This document shows positions 26,284 to 37,365 of a DNA stretch of 64,000 nucleotides, one piece after another. The stretch is from Chitinibacter sp. GC72. GTDB taxonomy: Bacteria; Pseudomonadota; Gammaproteobacteria; Burkholderiales; Chitinibacteraceae. Made by a program: the position numbers and the translations under genes. Numbering within the stretch: the first letter of the stretch is position 1; each line of letters starts with the position of its first letter. The stretch covers positions 1-64,000 of the forward strand of contig NZ_VIRW01000013.1 of assembly GCF_009760905.1 (NCBI RefSeq), written 5' to 3'. Under the pieces are notes generated by a model. The model was not told the DNA's origin and did not search any database. It was given only the letters and a program-made list of their open reading frames with translations.

Positions 26284-26292
26284 TGTGGATAA
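26284..26292 (+). promoter_or_regulatory. Isolated DnaA-box-like 9-mer
   Basis: The sequence TGTGGATAA is a perfect consensus DnaA box, and a near match (TGTGGATTA) lies at 26463-26471. Both are in the ~360-bp A+T-rich gap between the divergent exbB and xseA genes (26130-26488), which holds no other gene. Two sites are too few for an origin, and no dnaA, dnaN or parA is near. They may be chance or a minor DnaA-titration or regulatory site. Confidence 0.35.
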
Positions 26293-26488
26293 CTTTGTGA
26301 GCAAGTGCGTAAAACCCGGCCAAAGGCGGCATGAATGCTGCATATAATCAGTTTTTACCGGCTTATAGCAAAAATATATTCTCTATTATTTTCAAACACT
26401 TAAATAATTTTTATCAACTACAACTTTCAATCATGCCTACACAGGGCTTAGAAGCTGGATTTTGTGGATTACTCAAGGTGTTTTCGGC

Positions 26489-27850
26489 GTGAATCTTGAT
26501 TTGTCAAGCCCCTCAAAAGCTGTAGTGTCTGTCACACAACTGAATCGTGATGTGAGATTGTTGCTAGAAACCGGCTTTCCCAGCTTGTGGGTGGCCGGGG
26601 AAATCTCCAATTTCAAGCGGTATGATTCGGGCCATTGCTACTTCAGCCTAAAGGACGCCAATGCGCAGGTACGCTGCGTGATGTTTCGTGGCCGGGCGGC
26701 GCTGCTGGACTTTGCGCCGCGCGAAGGCTTGCAGGTGGAAGTGCGCGCCGTGGTGTCGCTGTACGAAGCGCGAGGCGATTTTCAGCTCACCATCGAGGCC
26801 ATGCGCCTCGCCGGGCAAGGGGCTTTGTTCGAGCGCTTTGAAGCGTTGAAGAAGCAGTTGGCCGCCGAGGGGCTATTTGCCGCCGAGCGCAAGCAGGCGC
26901 TGCCGCACTTTCCACGCCGGATCGGCATTGTCACCTCGCCCGCCGCGGCCGCATTGCGCGATGTGCTCACCACGCTGGCCCGCCGCATGCCCAATATTGA
27001 AGTCATTCTGTATCCCACTGCCGTACAAGGGGCCGATGCGGCCAAACAGATTGCACGCGCCATCGGCCAGGCCGCCAGCCGCAATGAAGTCGATACACTG
27101 ATTATTTGCCGTGGTGGCGGCAGCCTAGAAGATTTGTGGTCGTTTAACGAAGAAATCGTCGCCCGCGCGATTGCCGCCTGCCCGATTCCGACCGTGAGCG
27201 GTGTTGGCCACGAAACCGATTTTACGATGGCCGATTTTGTCGCCGACGTGCGCGCGCCCACACCCACGGCAGCAGCCGAGCTGGTCAGCCCCAATCGCAG
27301 CGAATTATTGCAGCGCCTGCAGCAGCTGAAACAGCGGCAAAGCCGGGTGTTGCAGCAGCAGTTGCAACAACGCATGCAGCGGCTGGATCAGCTGGCGCGG
27401 CGGCTGATTCATCCGGGGCAAAGACTGGGCCAACAGAAAATCGCGCTGAGCAATCAGGCGCGCCGTTTGCAGCAATGTCTGCGCTTTAGCCAGCAACAGC
27501 GTGTGCAGGCTTTGTCGCGGCGGGCGCTGCAGCTGCAGCATGTGCGTCCACACGTCGCGCAGCTATTACCTTTGCTGCAGCAAAAGCAGCAGCGTTTGCA
27601 CAGAGCCATGCAGCGCAAGCTCGAGCAAGAGCAGCAACACCTGAAACAGGCGCAGCTACAGCTCAGCCCGTGGGATCCGCAGCAAGTACTATCGCGCGGC
27701 TACGCGCTGGTGAGCCGCCCCAATGGCCAGCTGGTGCGCAGCGCCTTGGAAGTGCGCGCAGGCGATGCGCTGAATATCCGTTTTGCCGACGAGAAAATTA
27801 GCGTTGAAGTCCGCCAGGGGATAGTCCAGCAGCCCGAATTGGGCTTGTAA
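26489..27850 (+). CDS. xseA: Exodeoxyribonuclease VII large subunit
   Basis: XseA with XseB degrades single-stranded DNA. The product has 453 residues: an N-terminal OB fold ([35 protein letters not shown]), a catalytic core with [33 protein letters not shown] and [18 protein letters not shown], and a glutamine-rich coiled coil. GTG at 26489 (preceded by AAGG) was chosen because the protein begins [11 protein letters not shown]; a TTG nine codons upstream is less likely. The small subunit XseB is not in the window. The C-terminal half (residues ~280-400) is very rich in Gln and Arg. Confidence 0.95.
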   Translation: MNLDLSSPSKAVVSVTQLNRDVRLLLETGFPSLWVAGEISNFKRYDSGHCYFSLKDANAQVRCVMFRGRAALLDFAPREGLQVEVRAVVSLYEARGDFQLTIEAMRLAGQGALFERFEALKKQLAAEGLFAAERKQALPHFPRRIGIVTSPAAAALRDVLTTLARRMPNIEVILYPTAVQGADAAKQIARAIGQAASRNEVDTLIICRGGGSLEDLWSFNEEIVARAIAACPIPTVSGVGHETDFTMADFVADVRAPTPTAAAELVSPNRSELLQRLQQLKQRQSRVLQQQLQQRMQRLDQLARRLIHPGQRLGQQKIALSNQARRLQQCLRFSQQQRVQALSRRALQLQHVRPHVAQLLPLLQQKQQRLHRAMQRKLEQEQQHLKQAQLQLSPWDPQQVLSRGYALVSRPNGQLVRSALEVRAGDALNIRFADEKISVEVRQGIVQQPELGL

Positions 27851-27858
27851 ATAAAGAA

Positions 27859-27926
27859 GGGGTATTGCCCGCCAGGGCAGACTAGACAATAAAAAAGGCG
27901 ATATACCTAACTGGGTATATCGCCTT
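27859..27926. repeat. GGGTAT-type element joined to a terminator hairpin
   Basis: The element begins ggggtattgcccgccagg at 27859, nine bases after the xseA stop, and its far end aggcgatatacc (27896-27907) forms one arm of a second perfect hairpin. The second arm is ggtatatcgcct (27914-27925). The stem aaaggcgatatacc/ggtatatcgccttt with loop taactg has A and T flanks and can terminate both xseA and the convergent micro-gene. Confidence 0.75.
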
Positions 27927-27953
27927 TACTGGCCTTCACTGCATGTTGGCAAC

Positions 27954-28160
27954 TCACACTGCCGAATCGGCCCCTTTGGCAGATTCAGCATAGCGCTCGG
28001 TTGGGCTGCTCGAGAAGTGGAAGACCACCGCATTGGCAAACATCGGATCGAAACCTTTTTCGATCATGATTTCCACAATCGATTGCGCCTGACAGCCGCG
28101 CTGCAGGTTTTCGATAATCCAGTCCTGCCATTCGGGGGTGATTTGGGTAAAACCGCTCAT
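27954..28160 (-). CDS. Small protein resembling the N-terminal region of 2OG-Fe(II) prolyl hydroxylases
   Basis: The 68-residue product MSGFTQITPEWQDWIIENLQ continues RGCQAQSIVEIMIEKGFDP. This helical pattern (PEWQ-W-ENL-RGC-x6-M-x3-GFDP) looks like the N-terminal helical segment that precedes the catalytic domain in some prolyl-4-hydroxylase-like proteins. The catalytic domain is absent, so it is a stand-alone helical module or a truncated gene. Its ATG overlaps the stop of the 47-codon gene upstream (ATGA). A start six codons earlier is possible. Confidence 0.65.
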   Translation of the reverse strand: MSGFTQITPEWQDWIIENLQRGCQAQSIVEIMIEKGFDPMFANAVVFHFSSSPTERYAESAKGADSAV

Positions 28161-28300
28161 TGCAATACGCCTCTCCATCCATTGTCTTGCGGATCGCCGC
28201 GGTACATGATCGACTCAAGGCCAACAGAACCGGGCGTGTTCGCCTCGTCGCCCTGTAAATCCGGGTCGCGAGCACTTTGTAAGGTGTTTACATTATTCAT
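28157..28300 (-). CDS. Small hypothetical protein, coupled to the following micro-gene
   Basis: Family not recognised. This 47-residue product begins MNNVNTLQSARDPDLQGDEA and ends RGDPQDNGWRGVLQ. It is polar, has no membrane span and is probably disordered. Its TGA overlaps the ATG of the 68-residue gene by four bases, so the two would be translated as a pair. Both are divergent from purB. An ATG 40 codons upstream is less likely because it runs into the purB promoter region. Confidence 0.45.
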   Translation of the reverse strand: MNNVNTLQSARDPDLQGDEANTPGSVGLESIMYRGDPQDNGWRGVLQ

Positions 28301-28452
28301 GTGAAAAGAGGCCTTGTCACTCTTTCTTACACGCAAAAGCCCAGATTCGTCACGAACGTCACAAGCCTTTTGCCACAATGCTAAAAAGACTAGTCGATCT
28401 GTGGTGATCGTGATAGGCAATCAGCTAAGTCAGTCACAAAGGGCTGTGCTAG

Positions 28453-29868
<1,416 letters not shown>

Positions 29869-29898
29869 CGGCAGGCGCTCAGTGGATTGAACATGATG

Positions 29899-30008
29899 GT
29901 AGGTCTCGGCAAAGCCGAGCCCTAGATCCACGATAGGGCAATTGGCCTGCCTCATGTTCTATACCCACTCCCCCCGCCCTCTCCCTGAGAGGGAGCCTCG
30001 CTTCTCTC
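29899..30008 (+). repeat. Dispersed repeat B, copy 1
   Basis: Two hairpin-bearing blocks are present: ggtctcggcaaagccgagcc followed by ctaga, and gcctcatgttctataccca followed by ccccccgccctctccctgag and agggagcctcgc. The inverse of the same series occurs at 56403-56515. The spacer between the two blocks differs. It lies just after purB. Confidence 0.8.
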
Positions 30009-30040
30009 GATGTGCTTTTTACTGCATTTATTGAATAATC

Positions 30041-30064
30041 ACAGGCGCTTCGGCGCCTGTTTTT
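30041..30064 (+). terminator. Terminator after purB
   Basis: The stem acaggcgc/gcgcctgt has a TTCG tetraloop and a T tract. It is 172 bases past the purB stop and beyond repeat B. Confidence 0.85.
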
Positions 30065-30121
30065 ACGTCGATCAGATATAATCAACGACGGTAAAATGAC
30101 TATTCAATTTGGAGTTTCACG

Positions 30122-31582
30122 GTGAAACGTAAAGTAATCGCTGGCAGCGCACTCGGCCTGATTGTTCTGGCTACAGGCTACTTAGGTGGCAGCTATTATG
30201 CTGGGCAAGCCGTTGAGCAAACCATGCTCAAGCAGCACGAGTGGATCAGCAAGCTGCCCTACTTTATCGTTAAATCGCACAGCTACCAGCGCAACTGGCT
30301 GAGCTCGACCGAAGTCACCACGCTGCAGGTTAACCCCGAGCTGTATCGCTTTTTGCTGGAAAAAGAAGGCGAAAAGCTGCAGACCTTCGAGGTGACCTAC
30401 ACCAATCATATCCAGCACGGGCCACTGCCTTTGCTGCTGCGCTTTAACCCGCTGCCATACAAGGCGGTGGTGAGCACCGAATTCAAATATTCGGCCGATA
30501 CCGAGAAGTTTCTGGCCAAATTCTTTGGTGAACAAAAACCGATCACCATTGAAAACCGCATCGCATTTAACGACGATGGCGTAATGAAAATCAATGTGCC
30601 CAGCTTTGATTATGAAGAAGCCTTATCTGGCGTAAAAGCCAAATGGCAGGGGCTGGACGCCACGCTCTCATATGGCGGCGACTTTAACCGCGTCCAGTTT
30701 GAAGCCAGCGTGCCCGGTCTGTCGGGTCAGGCCAAGGAAAAAGGCTCGTTTGCCCTGCAGGGGTTGAGCGTCAGCCTGAACCAGAGCAAAGGCGCCAATG
30801 GCATTATGATCGGCACCAATACGGCCAAAGTCGCCCAGTTTGACCTCGACATGCGGGAAGGCAATCCGCTGAAGCTCAAACTGGAAAATCTGGTTTATCA
30901 AGGCAAAGTGAATGAAGATGGCCAGTTTATTAACGGCAGCGCCCAGCTGGATCTGAGCAAGCTGCTGCTCAATGACAAACCCTACGGCCCGGCGGTCATG
31001 ATTGCCGAGGCCAACCACCTGCATGGCAAAACACTGGCCAAAATCAGCGATGAAATCACGCTGCTGCAAAAACAGAAGCTCAATCGCGAGCAGCTGACCG
31101 AGGCGCTGAGCAAGCTGGCCAAAGAGCATGGCTTGCCCTTGCTGCAAAATGATCCCGAATTTGCCATCAAAAAGCTCGAAGTGAAGCTACCAGACGGCAA
31201 AATCCACTTTGCCGGCTCGGTGGGGCTGAAAGGTTTTGTCGAGGCCGATCTGGACAAACCGGTTTCGCTGGTGAGCAAGCTCGACGCGCAAGCCGATTTT
31301 GCCATTCCGCGCAAAGTCGTTGAAACGCTGGTGATGTGGCAGGCGCGCAATATGTTTGCCGGTGCCGAGGAAAGCCAGATCAATCATGAAGACATTGATT
31401 TTCTGGCCAGCCAGTTTGTCGAAGGTCAGATCAATAAACTGTCCGATCAGAACCTGATCCGCGTAGAGGGTGATCTGCTGTCGGCCAAGGCCTCACTGAA
31501 GGGCGGAAAATTCATTCTGAACGATATTGCCGTACCGCTGCCTTGGGATCAGGAGCAGGATCTACCCGCGGCAACAGAGTAA
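30122..31582 (+). CDS. YdgA family protein (DUF945)
   Basis: The 486-residue protein has an N-terminal membrane anchor or signal (KVIAGSALGLIVLATGYLGG, residues 4-23) and a long periplasmic part of beta-rich repeats. The order YQRNWLSSTEVTTLQV, then PLPLLLRFNPLPYKAVV, and later the pattern LKLENLVYQGKVNEDG are typical of the YdgA/DUF945 family. The role is not established; the relation to AsmA-like proteins suggests envelope assembly. It has its own upstream region and sits between purB and hisC. Confidence 0.85.
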   Translation: MKRKVIAGSALGLIVLATGYLGGSYYAGQAVEQTMLKQHEWISKLPYFIVKSHSYQRNWLSSTEVTTLQVNPELYRFLLEKEGEKLQTFEVTYTNHIQHGPLPLLLRFNPLPYKAVVSTEFKYSADTEKFLAKFFGEQKPITIENRIAFNDDGVMKINVPSFDYEEALSGVKAKWQGLDATLSYGGDFNRVQFEASVPGLSGQAKEKGSFALQGLSVSLNQSKGANGIMIGTNTAKVAQFDLDMREGNPLKLKLENLVYQGKVNEDGQFINGSAQLDLSKLLLNDKPYGPAVMIAEANHLHGKTLAKISDEITLLQKQKLNREQLTEALSKLAKEHGLPLLQNDPEFAIKKLEVKLPDGKIHFAGSVGLKGFVEADLDKPVSLVSKLDAQADFAIPRKVVETLVMWQARNMFAGAEESQINHEDIDFLASQFVEGQINKLSDQNLIRVEGDLLSAKASLKGGKFILNDIAVPLPWDQEQDLPAATE

Positions 31583-31774
31583 GTGGGTGGACAATTTTCA
31601 GGCAAAGCACTGAGCGAAAGACCGTACAAAGAAGTAGGACACAGCAAAGTTGCGATGCATGAGCATTTTTGGCTTAGCACTTAAAGCGGCTATTTTTCGC
31701 CCAATCTCCCCATAAGACAGGCGCTCTTGATAAAATCGATCTTTGCCTCGATCAACTCACCAAAGATCATTGCC

Positions 31775-32845
31775 ATGAGCCGTTTCTGGAGCCCTGTCGT
31801 ACACACACTCACCCCGTACACCCCGGGTGAGCAGCCCAAGATCACCAATCTGATCAAACTCAACACCAATGAAAACCCGTACGGTCCGTCGCCCAAAGCG
31901 ATTGCGGCCATGCAGGCGGCAGTGAATGATCATTTGCGCCTTTATCCCGATCCGAATGGCGACGTACTCAAGGACGCGATTGCGCACTATCACCGCGAAC
32001 ATGCGCTAACCCGCGCTCATGTTTTTGTTGGCAATAGCTCGGATGAAGTGCTGGCACACACTTTCCAGGCACTGCTCAAGCACGACAAACCGCTGCTATT
32101 CCCGGACATCAGCTACAGCTTTTACCCGGTTTACTGCGGCCTGTACGGCATTGACTATCGCACGGTGCCGCTGAACGCCGCGTTTGAAATCGACACGGCC
32201 GATTACGTTGGCGGCGGCGCGATTATTCTCCCGAATCCGAATGCCCCCACCGGCATTTTGCTGCCGCTGGCACAGATTGAAGCGCTGCTGCAAGCGCATC
32301 CCGATCAGGTGCTGGTCGTGGATGAAGCGTATGTCGACTTCAGTGACAGTCGCGGGGACAGCGCCATCAGCCTGATCCAGCGCTACGATAATCTGTTGGT
32401 CGTGCAAACGCTGTCCAAATCACGCTCGCTCGCTGGCCTGCGCGTCGGTTTTGCCGCAGGTCACCCTGATCTGATCGCCGGTCTGGAGCGCGTTAAAAAC
32501 AGCTTCAACTCCTACCCGCTTGATCGCGTGGCACTAGCCGGTGCAGTAGCTGCCTTTGAAGACGAGGAGTATTTCGCGCAAACCTGCGCAGCGATTAACA
32601 CTAGTCGCGATACCCTAAGTGGGCATCTCGTTGAACTGGGCTTTGAAGTCTTGCCATCCAAAGCCAATTTCATCTTCGCCCGCCACCCGCAGCATGATGC
32701 CGCCACCCTGGCCCAAGGCCTGCGCGAACGCGCCATTCTGGTTCGCCACTTCAAAGCGCCACGGATCGAGCAATTCCTGCGCATTTCGATTGGCACAGAT
32801 GCGGAATGCACAGCGCTGATTAATGCTTTAAAAGAAATAATCTAA
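31775..32845 (+). CDS. hisC: Histidinol-phosphate aminotransferase
   Basis: HisC converts imidazole acetol phosphate to histidinol phosphate with PLP. The 356 residues show [14 protein letters not shown], the aspartate/tyrosine block [15 protein letters not shown] and the PLP lysine in [18 protein letters not shown]. The ATG at 31775 was chosen over an ATG 16 codons upstream because the family begins there ([14 protein letters not shown]). It is separate from the other his genes, none of which are in the window. Confidence 0.95.
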   Translation: MSRFWSPVVHTLTPYTPGEQPKITNLIKLNTNENPYGPSPKAIAAMQAAVNDHLRLYPDPNGDVLKDAIAHYHREHALTRAHVFVGNSSDEVLAHTFQALLKHDKPLLFPDISYSFYPVYCGLYGIDYRTVPLNAAFEIDTADYVGGGAIILPNPNAPTGILLPLAQIEALLQAHPDQVLVVDEAYVDFSDSRGDSAISLIQRYDNLLVVQTLSKSRSLAGLRVGFAAGHPDLIAGLERVKNSFNSYPLDRVALAGAVAAFEDEEYFAQTCAAINTSRDTLSGHLVELGFEVLPSKANFIFARHPQHDAATLAQGLRERAILVRHFKAPRIEQFLRISIGTDAECTALINALKEII

Positions 32846-32876
32846 AGAACTACAATGTTCTGAATTCGTGTTGGTC

Positions 32877-33095
32877 GTTTTTAGCGCCTTCGGCGCGCTG
32901 TTTTACAGTCGCAATCCGCGACGGGGACTTACTTCTCTTGCTTCGCCAAGAGAAGTAAGCAAGAGAAGGCGACCCCCGCCTGCGGCCCTCCGGGCTTCCC
33001 TCGGTCGGTCGCGAGCCAAACGATAAAGCTGTTTGTCTCGCTCCACTCGCTCGGCGATGGGCGACAGGGGATTTCAAGCCCTAGATCCTCCAGCG
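32877..33095 (+). repeat. Dispersed repeat A, copy 3 (most complete)
   Basis: This copy runs from ttagcgccttcggcgcgctg through acagtcgcaatccgcgacgg, the hairpin acttctcttgcttcgccaag, gaggcgacccccgcctgcgg, gggcttccctcggtcggtcg and the final gcgacaggggatttcaagcc. It shares its first third with 23636-23752 and its last two thirds, inverted, with 23985-24150. Translated frames across it resemble those at the other copies, which shows they are repeat artefacts. The gap 32846-33189 holds this repeat and the palindrome at 33139, and no gene. Confidence 0.85.
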
Positions 33096-33138
33096 AGGTT
33101 CGGATCAACACGCATTAATGAATATTGCACAAAATCCA

Positions 33139-33189
33139 GGGGTATTACTCTGCAGCACCACTCAGCAAATCGCTGCAGAGTAATACCCC
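33139..33189. repeat. GGGTAT-type element, perfect 17-bp inverted repeat
   Basis: The arms ggggtattactctgcag (33139-33155) and ctgcagagtaatacccc (33173-33189) are perfectly complementary around a 17-base loop. The right end touches the stop codon of cobU (33190-33192). The left arm matches 38879-38894 almost completely, and its first 14 bases match 51119-51132. Confidence 0.9.
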
Positions 33190-33699
33190 CTACTTCACTT
33201 TCAGCGGTAAGCCCGCCACCATCAGCACCACTTCTTCTGCCTGTGCGGCAATGTACTGCATAAAGCTGCCGTGCAGATCGACAAAATGGCGGCCCATTTG
33301 GGTTTCGGCGTGCAGACTCCAGCCGATTTCATTGCCCACGGCGATGACGGTCTGGGTGGTGGTGGCGGCAAATTCAGCCCAGCGTTTCTTGGCATCAAGC
33401 AGCGTGGCGTCTCGATCGTATTCGCAATCGGTAAACAGATTGGTCAGCCACAAGGTGATGCAATCGAGCACGATTACGTCGCCGTCAAAACCGTGCGCGG
33501 CCAGATCGGTGTCTTGTTCGAGATTCACCCAGCGCTCGTCGCGCGCGCTTTTGTGCCGCGCGATACGCTCGGCAAAATCGTCGTCCCATACCCGCGAGGT
33601 AGCCAGATAAGCCGGACGTGCAGACAGGGCCAGTGCCCGGTTTTCGGCGTAGCGGCTTTTGCCACTTTTTTGTGCGCCGGTGACGACAATCAGCTTCAT
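33190..33699 (-). CDS. cobU: Bifunctional adenosylcobinamide kinase/adenosylcobinamide-phosphate guanylyltransferase
   Basis: CobU phosphorylates adenosylcobinamide and adds GMP in late cobalamin assembly. The 169 residues carry the P-loop VTGAQKSGKSRYAE, WDDDFAERIARHKSARDERW and ITLWLTNLFTD. The ATG at 33699 was chosen because the family begins MKLIVVTG; the frame extends 43 codons upstream but would overlap the EamA gene. No other cob gene is in the window, which fits cobinamide salvage or a scattered pathway. The element at 33139 abuts the stop. Confidence 0.9.
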   Translation of the reverse strand: MKLIVVTGAQKSGKSRYAENRALALSARPAYLATSRVWDDDFAERIARHKSARDERWVNLEQDTDLAAHGFDGDVIVLDCITLWLTNLFTDCEYDRDATLLDAKKRWAEFAATTTQTVIAVGNEIGWSLHAETQMGRHFVDLHGSFMQYIAAQAEEVVLMVAGLPLKVK

Positions 33700-33778
33700 A
33701 GTTTTAATTCCTTCCGGTGCATTTTGACCTGCAATCTCTCGCACGCGGCGATCAAGCAGGTCAAAATACCCTACCCCT

Positions 33779-34681
33779 CTAATTCCTGCCAGGCAAGCCC
33801 AGGCCGTGCTCCGCGAAGTATACCCCAAGCAAGATCATGGCAGCGCCTGATGCGCCCACTAGGGTGATGCGCTCATTCAAAATCACCACGGCGGTGAGCA
33901 TGGTCACCAGCGGAATCAGATAGATGTAGTTGCTCGCCTTGACCGCGCCAATAATCCCAACGGCTTTATTCCAGGCCACATAACACAGCGCCGAAGCGAC
34001 AATGCCCAGAAACAGCATATTGCCGCCTTGCAGCGGATCGAGCCACAGGGATAAATCGAAGCGATAGTGCATCAGCCAAGCGGCGGGCAGCAAGGTGAAA
34101 ATCCCGTAGAAAAAGATCTGCCGCGTCAGATACAGATAGCCATAGCGTTGCCCTGCCCGCTTGAGCAGCAGGCAGTACACCGCCCACGCAGCCCCGGCGG
34201 AGAGCGCCAGAATATCGCCCAGCGGATTGAGCTGCAAAATCACGCTGCCGTTAAACATCACCAGCGCGACGCCAGCCAGCGCCATCAGCGAACCAATAAT
34301 CAGGCGCCGGCTGAGCTTTTCGTCATGCGTGGTGAAATGGGCAAAAAAGGCTGTTAGCAAGGGCGCGGACGAGACCAGCAAACCCACGCTGGAGGCTTGC
34401 GTATATTGCAGCGCGATGTTTTCGGTGAGGAAATACAGCGTGACGCCAAACAGGCCAAGGCCGAAAAAATACAGCTCTTCGCGCCAGTTTGGCCGTTTGA
34501 AAACCGGCTGCATCAGCAACAAGAGCAGATAGGCCAGCACAAAGCGATCAAGGGCAATTTCTACCGGGCTGCGCCATTGCAGCAGGATTTTGGTCGATAC
34601 AAAGGTAATACCCCAAACCAGCACACAGAACAGCACCAGCAAATGGCCCAGCAGGCGGGCGTCTTTGAACTTCGAAGTCAT
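33779..34681 (-). CDS. EamA/DMT family transporter
   Basis: This 300-residue inner-membrane protein has ten spans made of two EamA repeats. The first begins LLVLFCVLVWGITFVSTKI, the second ALSAGAAWAVYCLLLK, and both end in a P-L-V/T-x-L-T/A-x3 pattern (SSAPLLTAFFAHF, YLIPLVTMLTAVV). This is a drug/metabolite exporter of unknown substrate. The ATG at 34681 was chosen over a TTG three codons upstream. It lies downstream of the hybrid sensor kinase on the same strand. Confidence 0.88.
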   Translation of the reverse strand: MTSKFKDARLLGHLLVLFCVLVWGITFVSTKILLQWRSPVEIALDRFVLAYLLLLLMQPVFKRPNWREELYFFGLGLFGVTLYFLTENIALQYTQASSVGLLVSSAPLLTAFFAHFTTHDEKLSRRLIIGSLMALAGVALVMFNGSVILQLNPLGDILALSAGAAWAVYCLLLKRAGQRYGYLYLTRQIFFYGIFTLLPAAWLMHYRFDLSLWLDPLQGGNMLFLGIVASALCYVAWNKAVGIIGAVKASNYIYLIPLVTMLTAVVILNERITLVGASGAAMILLGVYFAEHGLGLPGRN

Positions 34682-34758
34682 TCTTTTCAACCAATCGCAA
34701 TACGGGGCGTTTCAGGATACGGGAAAATGGCAAGCTTGCCGCCCGCTGATTTCCCCAA

Positions 34759-37365
34759 CTAGCCCGGCAGGCAGGAATTCTCGTCGACGCGCTCGACCAG
34801 ATAGTAGGCCAGCATATCCTGCAGACGGGCAAACTCCAGCGGTTTGGACAAAAATCCATCCATTCCGGCACTGAGGCACTGCTCTTCACTGCTCTCGAAG
34901 GCGTTCGCCGTCAGCGCGATAATCGGCAGATTCTGAAATTGCGGCTGGCTGCGCAATAGACGCGTCGCCTCAATGCCATCCATTTCCGGCATTTGCCAAT
35001 CCATCAACACCAGATCAAACGCTTCCTGCTGCGCCAGCGCCACGGCTTCCTGGCCCGAGTGGGCAATCCGCACCGTGCAGCCGAGCTTGGCCAGAAAGGC
35101 GCTGACCACCCGCTGATTCATCGGGTTATCTTCGGCCACCAGAATATGGCCATGAAAACGCACACAGCCGGCTTGCTGCGGCAGCAAAGTACTGCGTACA
35201 TCCAGCAATTTGCGCAGGCCACGAATCAGCCCCACTTCGCTCAAGGCCGGTTTACCCAGAAAGCCTCGCGCGCCAGCGCCGCGCAGCGCCTGCTGCGCCG
35301 AATGCCAGCCGAGCAAGAGCGCGGGGCAATCGACATTCAACGCGGCCAGATTGCTTGAGTCTTCATCGACAATCAGCAGCTCGGCCTCGCACAATGCAGC
35401 CGGGCTGGCATCGAGCCAGCAGACATCAGAGGCGGTAAGCAGGCGCTTGATCCACGATTGGCTCCAGCCACCATCACCCAGCCAGGCTACTTTTTTCCCC
35501 TGCAAGCTGGCCAGCGTCGGCAACACACGCTGGCGTACCGTGTCATCAGCCCCTAGCGGCAAACGGACGATAAAACACGAGCCCTGCCCCAGCGCCGATT
35601 CAACGGTAATCGTACCGCCCATTAATTCAAGCAGCAGTTTGCAAATGGCCAGCCCCAGCCCGGTGCCGCCGTAACGACGCGTCGAGCCCGAATCGGCTTG
35701 ATAAAAACGCTGGAACAGCAGCGCCTGCTGCGCCTTGCTAATCCCGATGCCACTGTCTTTCACCCGCAATTCAATCGCACCGCCCTGCACACTGGCGCTC
35801 AGATAAACCCCGCCTTGTTCGGTAAATTTCAGCGCATTGGACACCAGATTGGTGATGACCTGCTTTAAGCGCAAGCCATCGCCAAAGTAGCGCACCGGAA
35901 ACACCGGCGCGATATCGAGCACCAGCTCGATCCGGCGCTCGACAGCCCGCGAGGCGAGCATGCTGCACGAGTCTTCCAATACTTCCTGCAGATTGAAAAA
36001 ATCCGGCGTCAATTCGAATTTGCCCGCTTCGATTTTCGAATAATCCAGTAAATCATTCACCAGCAGCACCAGCGAATCGCCCGATTTGCGGATATTGCCC
36101 ACGTATTCGCCCTGCTCTTTATTCAGCGGCGTATCGGCAAGCAACTGGGCAAAGCCCAGCACGCCATTGAGCGGGGTGCGGATTTCATGACTGATGGTGG
36201 CCAGAAAATCCGATTTGGCCCGGCTGGCGGCCTCAGCCTGATCTTTGGCATGCGCCAGCGCTGCTGTTTGCTGCGATAGCCGCGCATTAAGCAAATGCAT
36301 TTCCTGCTGCACCTGCTTGGCACGGATCAGCTGCGCCACAATTGCGGCAAACAGCTTCATCACCTCACGCTGATACGGCATCAGGGTGCGGCGGCGCAGG
36401 AAATTATCGGCCGCCATCCAGCCCAGATGAATACCGTCGGCATAGAGCCCCACCAGGGAATTCCAGCCCCGGCCAACGACGACTTTATTGTAATAAATGG
36501 GCGCGTCTTCCTTGACGATCACCTCGCCCGGCTGCTCGGCTGCGGCGGCAAAAATCTGGTGCTGCGGAATGGTCGTGCTGTACCAGTGCTCGTCAGTCAG
36601 GCGACCATCATTGTCAGTGCCATAGGTGCCCAGCATCAGCCCCTTGTCGTGATCAACCGCGAACAAACCCAGTCGATCGATTCCCAGATCGGTAATCGCC
36701 GCGTTCACCGCCTCGCGCTGCAAGGTGTCCAGATCGGGGGTTTGCGTCAGGCGCAAAGTGACTTCGTGCAATTTTTGCAGCAGCTCGCGGTATTCTTCGG
36801 CGCGCTGCAAGCTGCTTTGCAAGCGGCGGGTCATTTCGTCGCGCTCGACGACGCCCCCGGTCAGCAAGGCTTCGATCCGATCGGCCAGCATGCCCGCGAG
36901 TGCCTCGCATTCAACCCGGAATGACGCGGTTTCCAGATAGGATTTCAAACGCGACACGTTGGCCAGCTCAACGTACAGCAAGGCAATCAGTTTGCCGTGG
37001 TATTCCAGCGGCAAAATCCAGCGCACCAGTTGCGGAATGCTGTCGCCCTCGACTTCCCAGATGTCCTCCACCTGAAAATCCACCGGGCGTACCGACAAAG
37101 CGGGCTCTCTCAGTTGCCAGTGCAGCTCTTCCACCGCCAGACCAAAAAATGCATCGGGGTTTTGCGGCTCGGCAAAACACAGCGAGCGTAGCCCAACGAC
37201 CGCCTGAGCATGAATCAGCAGGCCTTTGTCATCGTCAGGCAGCACTAGAAAAGTGCGCTTGGCATCAAACGAATCACGCACAGCGCCAACCAGCGCCTCG
37301 GCAAACGCGTCCCACGTCTGAGCCTTGAGCAAAGTAGAAAGGTGCAGTACTGATTCGAGCTTCAT
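34759..37365 (-). CDS. Hybrid sensor histidine kinase/response regulator
   Basis: The 868-residue cytosolic protein has no membrane span. An N-terminal sensing part (residues ~1-170) is followed by a GAF-like domain (~190-350) and a coiled coil. HisKA has the phosphorylated His in SHEIRTPLNGVLGF (residue ~392), and HATPase_c has N, G1 and G2 boxes (LVSNALKFTE, VKDSGIGISKAQ, GGTGLGLAI). A degenerate receiver-like stretch (~640-745) follows, then a C-terminal receiver with Asp in VLMDWQMPEMDG (~788). The order fits a phosphorelay kinase whose output is a separate HPt protein. The signal is unknown; the ATG at 37365 was preferred over one 31 codons upstream. Confidence 0.88.
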   Translation of the reverse strand: MKLESVLHLSTLLKAQTWDAFAEALVGAVRDSFDAKRTFLVLPDDDKGLLIHAQAVVGLRSLCFAEPQNPDAFFGLAVEELHWQLREPALSVRPVDFQVEDIWEVEGDSIPQLVRWILPLEYHGKLIALLYVELANVSRLKSYLETASFRVECEALAGMLADRIEALLTGGVVERDEMTRRLQSSLQRAEEYRELLQKLHEVTLRLTQTPDLDTLQREAVNAAITDLGIDRLGLFAVDHDKGLMLGTYGTDNDGRLTDEHWYSTTIPQHQIFAAAAEQPGEVIVKEDAPIYYNKVVVGRGWNSLVGLYADGIHLGWMAADNFLRRRTLMPYQREVMKLFAAIVAQLIRAKQVQQEMHLLNARLSQQTAALAHAKDQAEAASRAKSDFLATISHEIRTPLNGVLGFAQLLADTPLNKEQGEYVGNIRKSGDSLVLLVNDLLDYSKIEAGKFELTPDFFNLQEVLEDSCSMLASRAVERRIELVLDIAPVFPVRYFGDGLRLKQVITNLVSNALKFTEQGGVYLSASVQGGAIELRVKDSGIGISKAQQALLFQRFYQADSGSTRRYGGTGLGLAICKLLLELMGGTITVESALGQGSCFIVRLPLGADDTVRQRVLPTLASLQGKKVAWLGDGGWSQSWIKRLLTASDVCWLDASPAALCEAELLIVDEDSSNLAALNVDCPALLLGWHSAQQALRGAGARGFLGKPALSEVGLIRGLRKLLDVRSTLLPQQAGCVRFHGHILVAEDNPMNQRVVSAFLAKLGCTVRIAHSGQEAVALAQQEAFDLVLMDWQMPEMDGIEATRLLRSQPQFQNLPIIALTANAFESSEEQCLSAGMDGFLSKPLEFARLQDMLAYYLVERVDENSCLPG

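Noticed and set aside
26143-26488. Possible replication origin with DnaA boxes
   Set aside because: Only two box-like 9-mers, no AT-rich 13-mer repeats clearly arranged, and no dnaA, dnaN, gyrB or parAB nearby.
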